From the NCBI GenBank assembly GCA_963281155.1, contig CAUJLY010000003.1:5828001-5892000 (forward strand): 64,000 nt of DNA, in the 5' to 3' direction. This DNA is from Rhabditophanes sp. KR3021. Its lineage: Eukaryota > Nematoda > Chromadorea > Rhabditida > Alloionematidae. The notes beneath the pieces are model-generated. The model was not told the DNA's origin and did not search any database. It was given only the letters and a program-made list of their open reading frames with translations. This document shows positions 47,901-61,233 of this stretch, one piece after another. The position numbers and the translations under genes are program-made. The stretch's first letter is position 1. Each line of letters opens with the position of its first letter.

Positions 47901-50900
47901 ATTAGCGCCCCACCAAACAAGGACTTGTTGATTTTGGTGAAAAACCTACATATATTGGATTAAAACCTAATTTAATCCTTTTCACCTTCTTTCGTTGTCA
48001 ACAATTCTTATTTCTTCTTCCAAAATTAACTTAATCTTCAAAAGATAGTGAAAGCATTTTCTAATTGATGGCAAATTTATATTATAAGCTGTCATTTCCA
48101 TAAATTTACAACTTCATTCAGTGCCTATTTTATGCATATTATAATTCTATTTATTTATTATATTCTCCGCCTCATTAATTATACTATGTGATATTGTGTC
48201 AGAAACTTGAAAAAATAAATAGTGCTTGTCTTATCTTCTTTAGTTTAATTAATCATTCGTTTTAAGCGTCTTTTTACAAAGAAATAACATGATTAGACGT
48301 TATCAAAGTTATTTTAATCACAAAAATAAATAATCTATTAATTATTATATCATTATATCAGTGACAATTGTTTTTTGGATAACCACTTTTGATAGATTCC
48401 TTTAATCTTTATTACGTTTGTTCTAGACGATTTGTACTTTACTTCATGTTGAAATTTAATTTAATCATGGTTGCAAACAACACATCATAATATTTTCATT
48501 TTTTTACTTCCTCAAGCTAATAAAGATTGTTATTTTTTTGTTTAATTAGTTGAACAAAAGGTTTTTGATAAATGTAATGTCATCTAACCCAAAGATCAAC
48601 CCAAAAGGCTCAAGCAAGTGGTGCTGTTAATCTCTAGTTTTTAGTTAATTTTGACTTGATGAATGGGAAAGTGTATTAAAATATTGTCAAGTCAAATAAA
48701 ACTAGAAATTAAATAACTTTGAAGCGAGCAGAACTCTTGTTACTATTTTTGTTGCAACAAACTTTTGTTCCTTTTCTCGTTCAGTGAAGCGTTTCAGTTG
48801 ACATCACGTGGAATTGCTCTGTCCTTTAGTCTATTTATGAAAGTATGTGCAAAGGTATTACGATTACCTTCTGAACTTTCAATTAGGCAAAAAAGACGAG
48901 AAAAATGGTTGGTAGAAGAGAGAGAGGACACAAATATTCCTGTTTTTTGATTACATTCATAATAAAAATATGCACCGAATAAATTAAATCAAGCAAGACA
49001 CGCATAACCACTACCACCAGCTAAAAGAGTCTTCTGTACGACTATTTTGTTTTGATCACCATACTTATAGGTAGTTTATTATTCGCCAATTTCTATCCAT
49101 TCTGATCACTACAAAAAATAATTCTTGCTGCCTGTACTTATTTTACCACCAAAAGAAGTTTTAACTATTAATTGATAGACTGTTCTTTTTTAAATGACGT
49201 CAAAAGGTTGTCTAAAATCAGTGATGTCAAATAAGTTATCTTAAATTAATTATGTTCAAATAACTTTGCAGCATAAACTATTTTAACAACTCCGTGAGTA
49301 TTGTTATTTTCAGCAATATTTATTTGTGTTAAAAATCTTCGCGCACTCCTATAACCAATTTATTATCAACCATTATTAAAAATATTACCCCGAGACATCA
49401 TCGCCTCCTCATGATGTGTACACCACTCCATACAAACACATTCTACATATCTACATACACACTAAAAGAAACCACTTTACGCTTAAAATCAAAACGAGTA
49501 CATCACCTTCCTTGATATTTAGGTGTGATTGTATGGTAAGGGTAACGTCAAATCAAGCTTTTGGGAGTGATTTTTGGTTGGGGTTTACCAATTTTAGGAG
49601 ATACGTATCTTTTTACTTTTTAGTAGGATTCAAAATTAGATTGTAGTTGGGTTCAGGCAAATTTTATGACACCAACATCTTTTTCTCTCAGGTCTGTCCT
49701 AATACTTAAAAAGGTAGAGCCATGGTCTCCCTATCTTGTTCGTCGCAGCATGTGTCACATTACAAGGTGTTGATTAAATATTTTACACATATTTATTTTT
49801 TGTATTTACCTACCGCCCAATCATCAACTTCCTTCTATTTTGTTATTTTTGAGTAAATTTGTCATCTTCCTCCTTTAAATGGGGGGATTTATTAAAAAAT
49901 ATATTTTGATAAAATGTATCTATGATTCGAGTTGGTTGGGTCTTGTTTGAAGCTATTAAAAAAATGTTTTTGCCTTATTAGTGATAATAAATAAGCATGC
50001 ATATACTTGTTAACATAGGCCAAGTTTGATAGTCTTTGGGTTGGTTTAGTTTATTTGTGGTAAAAGTTGGTGGACGAGGTATCTTTTTTGAATAAAAACA
50101 ACTTCCTTGATAATTAATAATATTTTCATTTTCTAATTAACTATTCGCCTAATTAATCAAATTAAACGATGTCATCATCTTATTTAGGAACAGATAAAAG
50201 TCAAAATTTTATCTTTATAACCAAACCATTTCATTTATAGTCAAAAGAAAAAGTCCTTTTGTTCGCCTAAATTTATTATTATATGAGACTATCATAATCT
50301 ACCTCTTAAGAAAGAGAGACCCAAAATTGGTATTTATGTGCACATATTTAAGTAAAGTGGAAAGTGTCTAGATTTATTGACAATTCTCAATTTTGTTCCT
50401 CTTTTTACTATATTTTGTTGTTATATGACCTTTAAGGCGTATCGAGAGCTAACTAGTCATGCCTTTACTCATTTAATCACCTTCAACTTTCCTTTAATAG
50501 ATGCTAATACAAAAAAGTGAAATGCACATCTGATAAATTCTTTTTTAAGTTAAATGCATCGGTGCGCATCATCAATTCTCTTCCTTAACAAATAAACTAA
50601 AATGAATATATTTTTATACACTACAACATATTATACAACATCATATATATGCTTATTTATAGAGGTTGCCAAAGGAAAAGAAATAAAAAGTGTATGTTCT
50701 ATATTTAAAAGTCGTTTCTCCTGTGATATTATGTTACTTTGTGTTATTTTTTATTCAAAAAAGGGGATACCGCCAAAAATTTTGCCATTTATAATTTTTT
50801 GATGTTGTTTGTTATGCAATATTGTTTGTTTGTGGGTGTACTGGATAGTACTTTGCTGTTATGGTTGATATTGTTATCATTTCCAACAATAGAATTGTTT

Positions 50901-51679
50901 TAATTGGTCTTACCAATTAATGATTACCTAATAATATATTAATTAATTACCAACAACAAAACACAAAAAAGGAAGTATTATATGAAGTACAATGAGAAGG
51001 ACAGAGAAGGATAAGCTTTAAAGTTGCTGAAAGCATCATGACATTCCTTTGTTAAAATTCCCGGAACTCTACATAAACAATTTGGACCCAAAAAAACATC
51101 CAAAAAGAATACACGGCCTGGATATGTGTCGTATATATTTGATGTATAAAAGTGAATATGTTGAGTTAAGCAGTAACGTGTATGTGTAACACACATTTCT
51201 TAATTGTGGTGTGGAGACTTCTGTTTAATCTTGATACATAAAAGACAGAAGCTGTTATGTACCTACATTTATACTTGAATATTTTTATTGAGATGTTCTA
51301 TATTTTGTGTCAGTGTTTGATCTATCAAAAAACCCGCCTCGCACACACACAACTAAACCTCATCTTCGTGTTCATTATATCTTCTATTACTGTTTTATCT
51401 TCTTAATTTATTTTTGAAGTCATATAACTTTTTTCTGCCCTGTCATATATATCACATCTCTTTTTCGAATTCATTAATAAAGAACCTTTTTAAGTGTCTT
51501 GGTTCTTTGAAACAACACCACATTCAATGATTATAACTAAATATTATTTTTCAGGACATTTTTGGCACAACTAATAAATTATTTGTTACTACATTGGGTG
51601 AATTCTACATATCTTATTGACACCTGAACATATATTCCTCTAATTGAAAATAAACTCTAACAAAGTTTATTAAGTTTCA
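44914..51679. other. 6.8 kb AT-rich gene desert upstream of the CTD phosphatase gene
   Basis: No gene, RNA or repeat copy could be supported. Frames such as 48765-48950 (+) lack context. A palindromic TGACGTCA (CRE/ATF-type) occurs at 49195-49202. The region may be upstream regulatory DNA for the distal promoter at 51.7 kb. Confidence 0.5.
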
Positions 51680-54600
51680 ATGACAAAGTGCGGTACAAGA
51701 ACAGTCTCAAAAGACGTTTGTGAACATGTCATAGATTCTATTAATGTATGTAAAGATTATTATTATGTTGAGTTATTATTTGTTATAATTCCGTTTCTAG
51801 GCAAAATACGATTCTTTTGAATCTTGCAAAAGAGGAAAGTCTGCTCATGTTGAGTCTAAAGTCTGCACAGTTTTGTTAAAAAACTTGACCAGACGCGGAT
51901 CTACACCACTCGTTGGTAGAAATGAATCTTCGTCTTCTGACTCATCTGCATCCTCAAAAGTAACTGTTTCATCAGCAAACACGGAAGGAACCCCCAAACT
52001 AAATGACGAACAAGGTACGTTTTAAATTCCCTAAAATTGAGTTGTGATTCTTTTTATTTGCTCAAAGTACGATTAAAAACTATAAAAATAAATCGGTTAT
52101 ATGGTCATTCACTTTATCAGTAACCTCATCCTAATCTTTATCACCAATCCGGTTTCTTAACATATTAAGAAATGCACTTAATTGCCTACAAGATATCCAT
52201 TTGAGTACTAAAATGTAGTTGATAGTAAATGTACATTTTTACACGATCAAAAGCTGCATTTTATGGTATTTGTCTCTCTATGCAAGTAATTACATCAACT
52301 AGTTAAGCCAACAAGGGCTCTGAATCCTTAACATCATTCTGACATTTGCGATATTTTTCAAGAAATTATGGAAAAAAGATTTCTTATGATAATGGGATGT
52401 TTTTGTTGTTATTTGATGTTATTGTGTTTGATGGTAGAGTTTTATTTGATTAAATATTAATAGCATATCTTGAGATTGGGATCGACATTTTTCACAAAAA
52501 GAACATTCAGATATATATTTATTGTTTAAGTTGTAAATATGTTGTGGTTGATTTTGACAATTCACACCACGGAAACTTTTAGAAACATTTCCAAAAGTTC
52601 ACGTTTCACAAGATGTTTTTTTCCTTTTTGGGAATATTTAAAATTAGCATACGTTAAATTTATTTTGATAGGAAAGGAACTTTGTCTGCATTAATTATAG
52701 ATTGTGGTTTGATTTGTTAAGACATCTCCAAATTAGCACGATATAATTGTCATGTTATTTTAAATTAAACACTGTTTATATTTAGATTGGATGATTGCTG
52801 TCAAAACCTCACCATTCCATTATCTATTAACGAGAATCTTTTAAATAAATAGAACCCTTTGATTTTGGTATTTTTGTTACTTTTGTAGTGAATACCTTGA
52901 GTGTACGCGTGTGATTTTTCTTTGTTTGATATCAAAATAAACTATTTTGTAAAGATTATTTTTTGCACATATGAGTCAAGGATATTAAAAATACCAAACT
53001 TTGAGACAAAACCTTTTCTTCCATTCCCAAATAAATATTGAAATGCAACAAAACAAAAAGAGTTGAAAATAATTTATTTTAATAATGATTGTTAAGAGCA
53101 TTTAAAGACAAAATAACGTAAACTTAAAAAGAGACCAAGATTACGTGTTGTCATTCATATATGTTTTGTTTGAATAATGAGCAAACTAAACATCTCTTTA
53201 TTTATTCATTTATATGTGTTCAGAACATTTTTTAACTTAAACATTTGGTATTTTTTGTCTATTTCATTGTTTGAAGAGAAGTTTGTTGCAATAAATGATA
53301 TTAAATTAAATATTTAATTAATACATTATTCATTCGATATAATATTTAATGGTCCATTTTATATTTATTACAAAAAATTTCTTAAGATCTTGAGGAGACG
53401 TCAAACTGCTTAGGTATTGCAAAGGATATATTTATTTGCGTTTTCTAAACATTGCATGTAATTACACCTTTGAGCAATACTTAAAATACATACTCATAAT
53501 TATTCCTAAAACAATAAAGATTAAATACCTTCAGAAATTTTATTTTCTTTCTCTTCAGTATCCCATTAAACTTCCCATAACTTATTTTTTAAAATAAAAA
53601 ATTTATTATATCCATTTAAATGATTCAAATTTAAGCCTGAAGTATATACTAGTTTCTAATAAAATATATATCACCCGTTGCATTGATAACCACTTTAGTG
53701 CAACTAAATCTACAAAAAATACTTTCCCTTAACTTTATATGGAGCGGATAATTGTTAATAAATATTACTAAAGAATCTTTTTGACAAAGCTGTATTTGTT
53801 TTTAATTCACTATCTGAGGCCTCTTGGTAGTAGAAATATTTGCCTTTTTTATATTTACTTTCACTTAATTTAATTTAATGGTCTACTATTGAGAAGACCA
53901 GGCCGATGACACAATTTATTATTATTGTCATTTTTTGTGGTTAATAAAGTTTGAAGTTGATGCATATTCTTTTGATTTTGAAGGACATAAATTATTTTAT
54001 GATCAGCCAATTTTAAATACCAATTTTTAATCCGACTTTCAATGCATGATATTTTGTTGTTATTCAGATGTAATGATTCAATTAATGTCTATTTCCTACA
54101 CTTCTAGCTCAAAATAAGGTTTTTTGCAAAAATGAATGTTATCACAGATTTATGTGTATAATATTATTATTAAACATATGTATTTAATCAAAAATTAACA
54201 TATCTTTAACGATTATCCCTTATACCATCATAGTTATCGCCATCACTTTTTGTTGTCATCACATTCCTACCAAACTTCATCTCTTTTTGATATGCAAAAA
54301 CAAGGAGAGATCGTTCTTTACTCACCAAATAAATACTTAATATTTTTTTTATTGTTATCAATATATCCTTTAAACTTGTTTATTTTTCTTTTAAAATGGA
54401 CATGTATCCTTTTTCCTATACTGATAATAATAAATAATTACCAAGTCTAAACACATCGTAAAAGGTAGTTATGTCAAGTTAACGGGAAAAAGTTACTAAA
54501 TAAATATGAAACACAATCTTGAAGCCGTATTTGGTCATGAAGTTCTATTTTTAACATAAATATATCATTTTTGCAAGCGCAAACAAGAACCTTTTTTGTC

Positions 54601-57600
54601 AAGTTTAATCCAATCATTGAAAAATGATAGTATTAATTGTATTGTTGGAGCATATTAATGTTTGTCCTCCACCCGCAAACAAACATACCATTATCATCAA
54701 CATATTAAAATGAATGCGGGAGTATATATATTCATAAAGAGTCTTTGGATATATCCTTGCTTAGGGACTCCATCTAAATCGCCTTCAATTTAATCATCAC
54801 CACCAAAAACCTTGTTGTCTCTTTTTGTTAATTGAAAGCGTACTCCTAGAAATAGAAATATTTTTATTAATTCAAAGTACTCCTGGAAATAGAAATATAT
54901 TCTTGTTAATTCAACAGCAGTACACTGTGAACATTTCAAATTTCTAGTTTTAATTAATTTTTTACTTACACCCAAAATTGACACTATTTATTAGTTGATA
55001 CCATAACTTTAAAAGCCTAATCATTTACTATTTTTCATTATTTGTTACATTCATTATTAATATTTGTTGTCTCTTCAAAAAATCCAAAAATTAATCTTTT
55101 ATTCATTAATTGGGATACACGCATAAATTATTCGCTATCTTTTTAATCTGCCATTAGATGAAAAGTATTTAATCTCAGATTATTGTAATATTTAAAGTTT
55201 TATGCATGCATCAAAAATTGTTGCTAAGTTGAGAAATGATATGATAATCGTCATCTCTCCTATAAATAAACATTTATGTGTATTTAAATTGCGTTGGAAT
55301 TTTTGTTTTTTAACCACAAAAAATATGCTATCCCCCAACAATTAGCATGATTTAGGATCTTTTTATATGTAAATATTGTTAATATATTGTAATGTCACGA
55401 TAATCTCACACATACATAAACACTTATCACCAAAAAATATTTGATTTAATAATGAATATTTGCATTCCAATTATTGTGTCCATTAAATACGTAATTATGA
55501 AATGTAGATAAAGTTGCTGGAGGGACATGTGTATAAGTTATAGCAAGTCGTATCACTACACGTTACGCCACTTTACTACACTTTGTGATTTTTAGCCGAC
55601 ACTCTCTCTTCCATTAATTTTTGATAATAATTTTTTGATACACAGCTTGACATATTGCATTAAACTAATTTGCATCTGGGTTGTAAAAAAAGCTCACCCG
55701 AGGAAAAGTAATTCATCGAGTGAGGGTAAATGAAAGTTCAGGCAAGGAAACACAAAAGACGGTAATAATAAAACAGCTTTTGAGGGGTCTAGTTTCTTCC
55801 CTTTTACCTATATATTATTGCATATATTGTAATCAGGCTGGTTTCTCAGAGATTGAACACTAACTAAATGTTTGCGCAGCCAACTGTTGCCTATGGTTTT
55901 TCCGAGCAAAGATGTATTTATGTTAGGTTATGTGCACTACTCCTTCTTCACACTAATTCTTTATGGATACTATTTCAACGGATACTCTTTGATTTTTTTA
56001 CTGCGAATAGTCGAGATATTTAAATTGATATATTTTTATTTATTTATTTGCGGACTTAAATAATGGATGCTTAGCATGAGCTGTCTCGAGGACACCTTTA
56101 TACTATTATTTCATTACACTTCTCTTTACATATTATTTGATATTGAGCAATTTCCTGTTTCTCCATGATATTGTGTCTTGACTTTCAGTTGTACTTTCAC
56201 TGTTAACTAACTTGACAATTATATTTTATTTTGCCATCTCTTTATCACCAATTTAAGTTAATCTAAGTTAAATGTCAATTTAGATAATAAATTGGCGACA
56301 GGATGTTATTGTCTAAAAATAAAAGATACAATATTATTTTGTACCAATCTAATAAATCAACAAAACAATCATCATCATTCTTTTCTTCCCAATTATATTG
56401 ACTAAAAAACAACATTGCAAATTCCTTTATATTGATATTTTACCTTCACCCATTAAATAGTCATTTATCTTAAATTATAAATATTCTATGTTTATCACCA
56501 AGCAAAAAAATTAACCACGTCTCTTCTTTTATTTCATTCACTCTTAATTATGTTACAAATTTGATTTTTGAAGGAAAAGAGCAATAGTTTTTAAAAATAT
56601 AGTTCATTAGCTCACAAATATCCCTTTCATTTAGCTGTATACATATTACATTATTATGTTATACTACTTGACGTCAAAAATCGAAGAGACACCACAGCAG
56701 TATATACATTTTTCGTTCTAATGCTGTGATCATTTATTATTTAATAGAAGCGATATTATTTAAATATGTATATTAACGACAAAAAAAATTAATTCGGAAA
56801 GCGGGCTCAGAAAAATAAATATATTTTTAACATATCACCCTCACTCCTAACAAGACAAAAAGAAAGATCACCTTCTTCGAAACGTATCAATCTTGATAAC
56901 CATAGTGTAACACACGCTTCAAACCTCGAAAATATACAACGGCTACTGATTGACAATTATATTAAAAAAGACATACACACACAATTATTCATATCAGTGA
57001 GCTAAGCGCCCAACAGCTGTTACTGATGATTGCAATTTGTATGTCTTGTAGTCTCGGGAATGATTATTTTAAAATCATACTGGAGAAAAATAATGTGCAT
57101 AATCTCCCCTTTTTATTAACATTCTTTATCTAAATCACACACATCACCTTTTTTTAGAAATGAAAAAATTTTAGTAAAACGTAAAATACTTAGAGGTGAT
57201 CTATTATTACCATGACATTAATTACATCGTTAAAGTCTCCAACAAATTTCATAACTCGTCAATTTTACCTTTTTTAAATAGCCGTAATATTTTGTCAACT
57301 TGTTTATAGAAAGTTACCCTTCCGATTTACGTCATTTTACAAAACTTTTTTTTTAAAGTTGCTCAAGTATTGTTATTACTCCACAATCTAATTAGCAAGA
57401 GGCACATCTTTTTCATATGGACACTCACTATTATACTCAAAATGAGTATTATGGCGCAGACAATGGACATTCTAATAATAATGTGATTGTCATGCCTTCA
57501 GGCCAGGCAAAAACTCACCACCGTTCTCCATTAACGTTGAGGAGAACTTTGCAAAGTCCGGTTCCATCGCCTAAATATAGTAATCAACACCATATTGGGA

Positions 57601-60462
57601 ATGTTGACTATTATCAGCATAATAGTGCCTATCGAAACCATAATTACGGACGAGATGAGGTTAAATCTAAGCATCATGCCACTCGGACAACTGTAGTTCC
57701 GTTCAATGAAGGAGGGGGTGATTACTATGATAAATATGGGTATGCCATTACCTCAGCTCACCGATCTCCAAACTTTGGCGAGATTGAAAGCAGGAGAAAT
57801 GCCAAAAAACCTGCTGCTTTTCCCTTGCAATTACCAATTATTTCTTCTGGTAAGAGTAAATCTCCTCCGAAGAGATCTTCTTCCAAGTCCAAGGAACGAA
57901 ACTCGATCTATAATGATCTTAGCAATTCAGTTTATACTAATGAAACGACTCCTCCAGCTTATGTCATTGCCTCCTCGCCTATTCCACCAGGCAACATGTT
58001 CCACAAGCAACCTGAAACGGGTTCAGTCTACGACTTGTACGGAACTACCAACCATCCCCTTCATCATTCCCGTCCAAAAGGCGAAGACTATCGAAATGGA
58101 ATTATTATTAATCCAAATAATAGCTCTATCCATCCCCATAATAATAATCATTCAATGATTACTCCAATCACTAATGACCGACCAAACGGCACAATTCAAA
58201 CAAAATTTAATGGTACTTTCCAAAAAAATCACAACTCAAAATAATAATTTAAAGTTATTTAAATTGTAACACCTACAAATTAATAGCCTTTCAAACATTC
58301 TTTTATCCTACTTTGCTTTTAGATAAAGACATTCAATCAACTGACAAACCAGGTACAGATTTATGCATGGCTCCAGAAACAACCCATCGGCAACGCAAAA
58401 AGCCAAAAGTGCCCCGTTTTATAGCTTCATTCTGTTGTTGTTTGAAACCTAGTGGTGGGAGATCTTCAGGAGATAAGGCGTCTTCCTATCATACTGTTAG
58501 TAACGGGTCAGGGGATGTTAAAGCCAAGAATGGAAAGGTTAATTCTGAGGCAGGCAAAGTAAAGGCGAATGGAGATGGCATCCAGCAAGTTGTTGTTGTC
58601 GGAAATGGGAAGAAAGCGGTTGTTCAACAAGCTTCACCTATTACCTCAGGTAAGTGCAAATTTAAATAAAATCACCATTTATAAGTATTTTACTGGTGTG
58701 GCTTTTATTTGTACACAATTATTAGGAATATCTTATGATCTTTATTACTTGGAATATGCTAAACATTTATTACATTCCACGGACCCATTTCCTTACCACC
58801 CTCATCTCTATCACCACCCTACACACCCCTGATAAGAGAATCAATTTTGGCCTATCAGCATAGACTAACAATTTTTTAACTAGATATACCACCAAAAACA
58901 ATATTGCTGACACACGCCGTCTTCTACTTTCGTCCATGATGGGGTTTGCGTTGTTTTGGATGGGTGGTTACTAAGCACCACACCCCATCCATACAAATTT
59001 CACCACTTGTTTACTATTCAGTAAGGACAGTTTCTTCCAAACGCAGGGTACTTTTTTGTTTTGATATAATCATTAATGATAACACGCAACGTTTAGACGT
59101 CTTTATATTTTTATTATAAAAAATTAGTGTCATCTAATATACTTTACCTAGAATAAAAAACTATTGAAGTACCTATATGCCATTGCCCTCTATATTTAAA
59201 TTTGCTCCCAGAAACGAGACGCCGCCATATCTTCCCCCCTCTACTCTCTTCTATATTTATATTTGCAACGTACGTGCGAAGATATAAACTACCTCTCTAG
59301 AGTAAACTGAATAATTTAATAGATACTGAGTGAAGATGCGATTAGGAGTCGAGTCATCAGTTGATTTTATGCCTTCGATCTATTCATTCCTGCCAACCAT
59401 CATCAGCCGTCACACCACTTACTTGTCTAGGGCTTGTTTTGTGTCCAAAGGGAATAAATTCACCATGTCTTCATCCCAAACAAGTACTAATTCTAATTTA
59501 GTGGTTCCTTCGAATGGCATCATTACGCAGGTTCCTAAACCGGGACAAGGCAGAAATTTGAGGGATATTGGAAATGCGGGAACTTATGCTGCTGCTAATA
59601 GGAATAATTTGGAAGCTGCTAAATTGGCTAGTGCTGCCGAGTATTGTGAACCTTTGTTAGGACCCGCTTTGGAATGTGATAAGAATAAAAAGTGCTTGGT
59701 TATTGATTTGGATGAGACGTTGGTTCATTCTTCATTCCAAGTAAGTTTGAATATTTAAAGTTTACTTATATTCTTTTAGCCTATTGAAAATGCCGATTAC
59801 GTGATACCTGTCGAGATCGAGGGAACGATCCATGAGGTTTATGTGCTTAAGAGACCATTTGTGGATGAATTTTTGGATAGAGTGGGAGAAAAGTATGAAT
59901 GTGTCTTGTTTACAGCATCTCTAGCTAAGGTAATTTTATATTCTACTTATTTTTATTAAACTAAATACATATTAACATATTTTTATATTCGACTAAATGA
60001 TATTAGCATATTTTTATATTGAACTAACTTTTTATAGACAACTAAATTTTTGCTTATATTTAACTTGCTTTTTAGTACGCCGACCCCGTCTCCGATCTCC
60101 TAGACCCCAAAGGTCATCTCAAATCTCGCCTGTTCCGCGAATCCTGCGTCATGTACAACGGGAACTACGTCAAAGATCTCTCCAAACTGGGCCGTCCAAT
60201 TGACCAAGTCATGATAATGGATAACTCCCCGGCGTCATATGCTTTCCACCCTGAAAATGCGATTGCTGTTCGTTCATGGTTTGACGACAAGAATGATACA
60301 GTCCTCGCTGATTGTTTGCCTCTGCTAGACAGACTAGCAAGTGCTCCAAATGTACATGTCTTCAAAGAAAGAGATGGAGTAAATGAAAATTTGAACTTCA
60401 CCAATAATAATCAATTCATGGCTGCACCAAGATACAGAGAAGTAGTCGGAGTATTCGATTAG
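51680..60462 (+). CDS. Small CTD phosphatase (SCP/CTDSP family), long isoform
   Basis: Six exons (51680-51745, 51801-52014, 58323-58649, 59502-59740, 59780-59929, 60076-60462) join in phase to 460 residues. The first two exons encode a Ser-rich N-terminus. Exon 3 has [14 protein letters not shown], matching the Cys-rich membrane-association segment of vertebrate SCPs. Exons 4-6 carry the FCP1-homology phosphatase: catalytic [11 protein letters not shown], then [58 protein letters not shown] and [18 protein letters not shown]. SCPs dephosphorylate Ser5 of the RNA polymerase II tail, REST and SMADs. The 6.3 kb intron 2 contains another in-phase first exon. The terminal exon is noticeably richer in G and C than the rest. 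Confidence 0.9.
52015..57416. other. Long intron of the CTD phosphatase gene, non-coding
   Basis: AT-rich intronic DNA with no supported exon or repeat copy before the internal exon at 57.4 kb. A TGACGTCA palindrome lies at 56669-56676, about 750 bp upstream of that exon. A short tandem duplication is listed separately. Confidence 0.5.
54840..54916. repeat. Two-copy imperfect tandem repeat
   Basis: GTACTCCTAGAAATAGAAAT with its following TTAATTCAAA is repeated with a few changes (TCCTGGAAATAGAAATAT), giving units of about 37 and 40 bp. It lies within the long intron. Confidence 0.75.
57417..58244 (+). CDS. Alternative first exon of the CTD phosphatase gene, or nested 275-residue protein
   Basis: An uninterrupted 275-codon frame starts at ATG 57417 and ends at TAA 58244, 79 bases before phosphatase exon 3. 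The product is disordered and rich in His, Asn, Tyr, Ser and Pro ([38 protein letters not shown]), with no recognised domain. Two GT sites in it, a strong one at 57850 (TCTTCTG|GTAAGA) and a weak one near 58211 (TTTAATG|GTACTT), are both phase 1. Phase 1 is what exon 3 requires. So it may be exon 1b, giving the phosphatase a different N-terminal tail. It could instead be an independent single-exon gene on the same strand. Confidence 0.6.
   Translation: MDTHYYTQNEYYGADNGHSNNNVIVMPSGQAKTHHRSPLTLRRTLQSPVPSPKYSNQHHIGNVDYYQHNSAYRNHNYGRDEVKSKHHATRTTVVPFNEGGGDYYDKYGYAITSAHRSPNFGEIESRRNAKKPAAFPLQLPIISSGKSKSPPKRSSSKSKERNSIYNDLSNSVYTNETTPPAYVIASSPIPPGNMFHKQPETGSVYDLYGTTNHPLHHSRPKGEDYRNGIIINPNNSSIHPHNNNHSMITPITNDRPNGTIQTKFNGTFQKNHNSK
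58650..59335. promoter_or_regulatory. Candidate internal promoter before exon 1c
   Basis: For long isoforms this is part of intron 3. For the short isoform it is upstream of ATG 59336. The stretch at 59200-59300 is richer in C and pyrimidines than its surroundings. No specific factor site was assigned. Confidence 0.4.
59336..59501 (+). CDS. Alternative first exon 1c of the CTD phosphatase gene
   Basis: An open frame from ATG 59336 runs directly into common exon 4 with no splice, encoding [20 protein letters not shown] and a second possible start [11 protein letters not shown] at 59465. The CTAATTTAG acceptor at 59493-59501 used by the long isoform lies inside this open frame. The short product would be 313 residues with the whole phosphatase domain. 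Compact SCPs of similar length are usual in the family. Confidence 0.65.
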
Positions 60463-61233
60463 AGAACTTACGGTCACATCTTTTGTATAAAATTATATTA
60501 AGAAAGAAAAAAGATAAATACGTTGCTGTATTTACGGGTGTACATTGGCACACACATTTTGTCTTGTCCCTGGACTTCAATCGGGTGCCGTTATTTTTAT
60601 GATTTTATGAAAAGTGAAAGAACAAGTATCCTCTCCATAAATATATACTTATTGATGAACTTTAATATTTTAAACCTGGTCCGATTTTAATTGTAAACAA
60701 ATTTTTATATTTAATTGCCTAGATTCGTTCTTAAATTGGATTGTATAATCAAATAATGGTTCTTACCTTTCTGCATATACTTTTTCCTTCTCTGATTTTG
60801 TGTTTCATCAAAAGAACTGAGTAATACGTACACATATATTTTCTTGTTAAACTTTTTTTATTATATATTAAGAAATGAGATGAATTATAATAATTTAAAG
60901 TTATTTCTATCATTCATAGTTAAATGTACAATTATTTTAAAAGAATGTGCCTGAATAAAAATATTTTATCTTACTTTAGTCGATGATGAGGAAACGTAGG
61001 TTAGAAGTGATTGATAACTTTGATTTACCAAAAAACTATTCAAACGGTTTTTGGTTGTTATAACGATATGTTGACAGCAATTTGAATAAAGGTTCATTTA
61101 TGTTTGTCAGGAAAATTTGATTGAAGTATTTATGTTTACTTGTTTAAATCAAATTTGATTATGCAAAATTTGGATGATGGAAAAGATTTATATGTAAGAG
61201 GTACAATGCTTAGTTCATTATTTGACGTGTAAA
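60463..61233. other. Intergenic DNA and phosphatase 3' UTR
   Basis: AT-rich sequence with no further gene seen. Confidence 0.5.
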
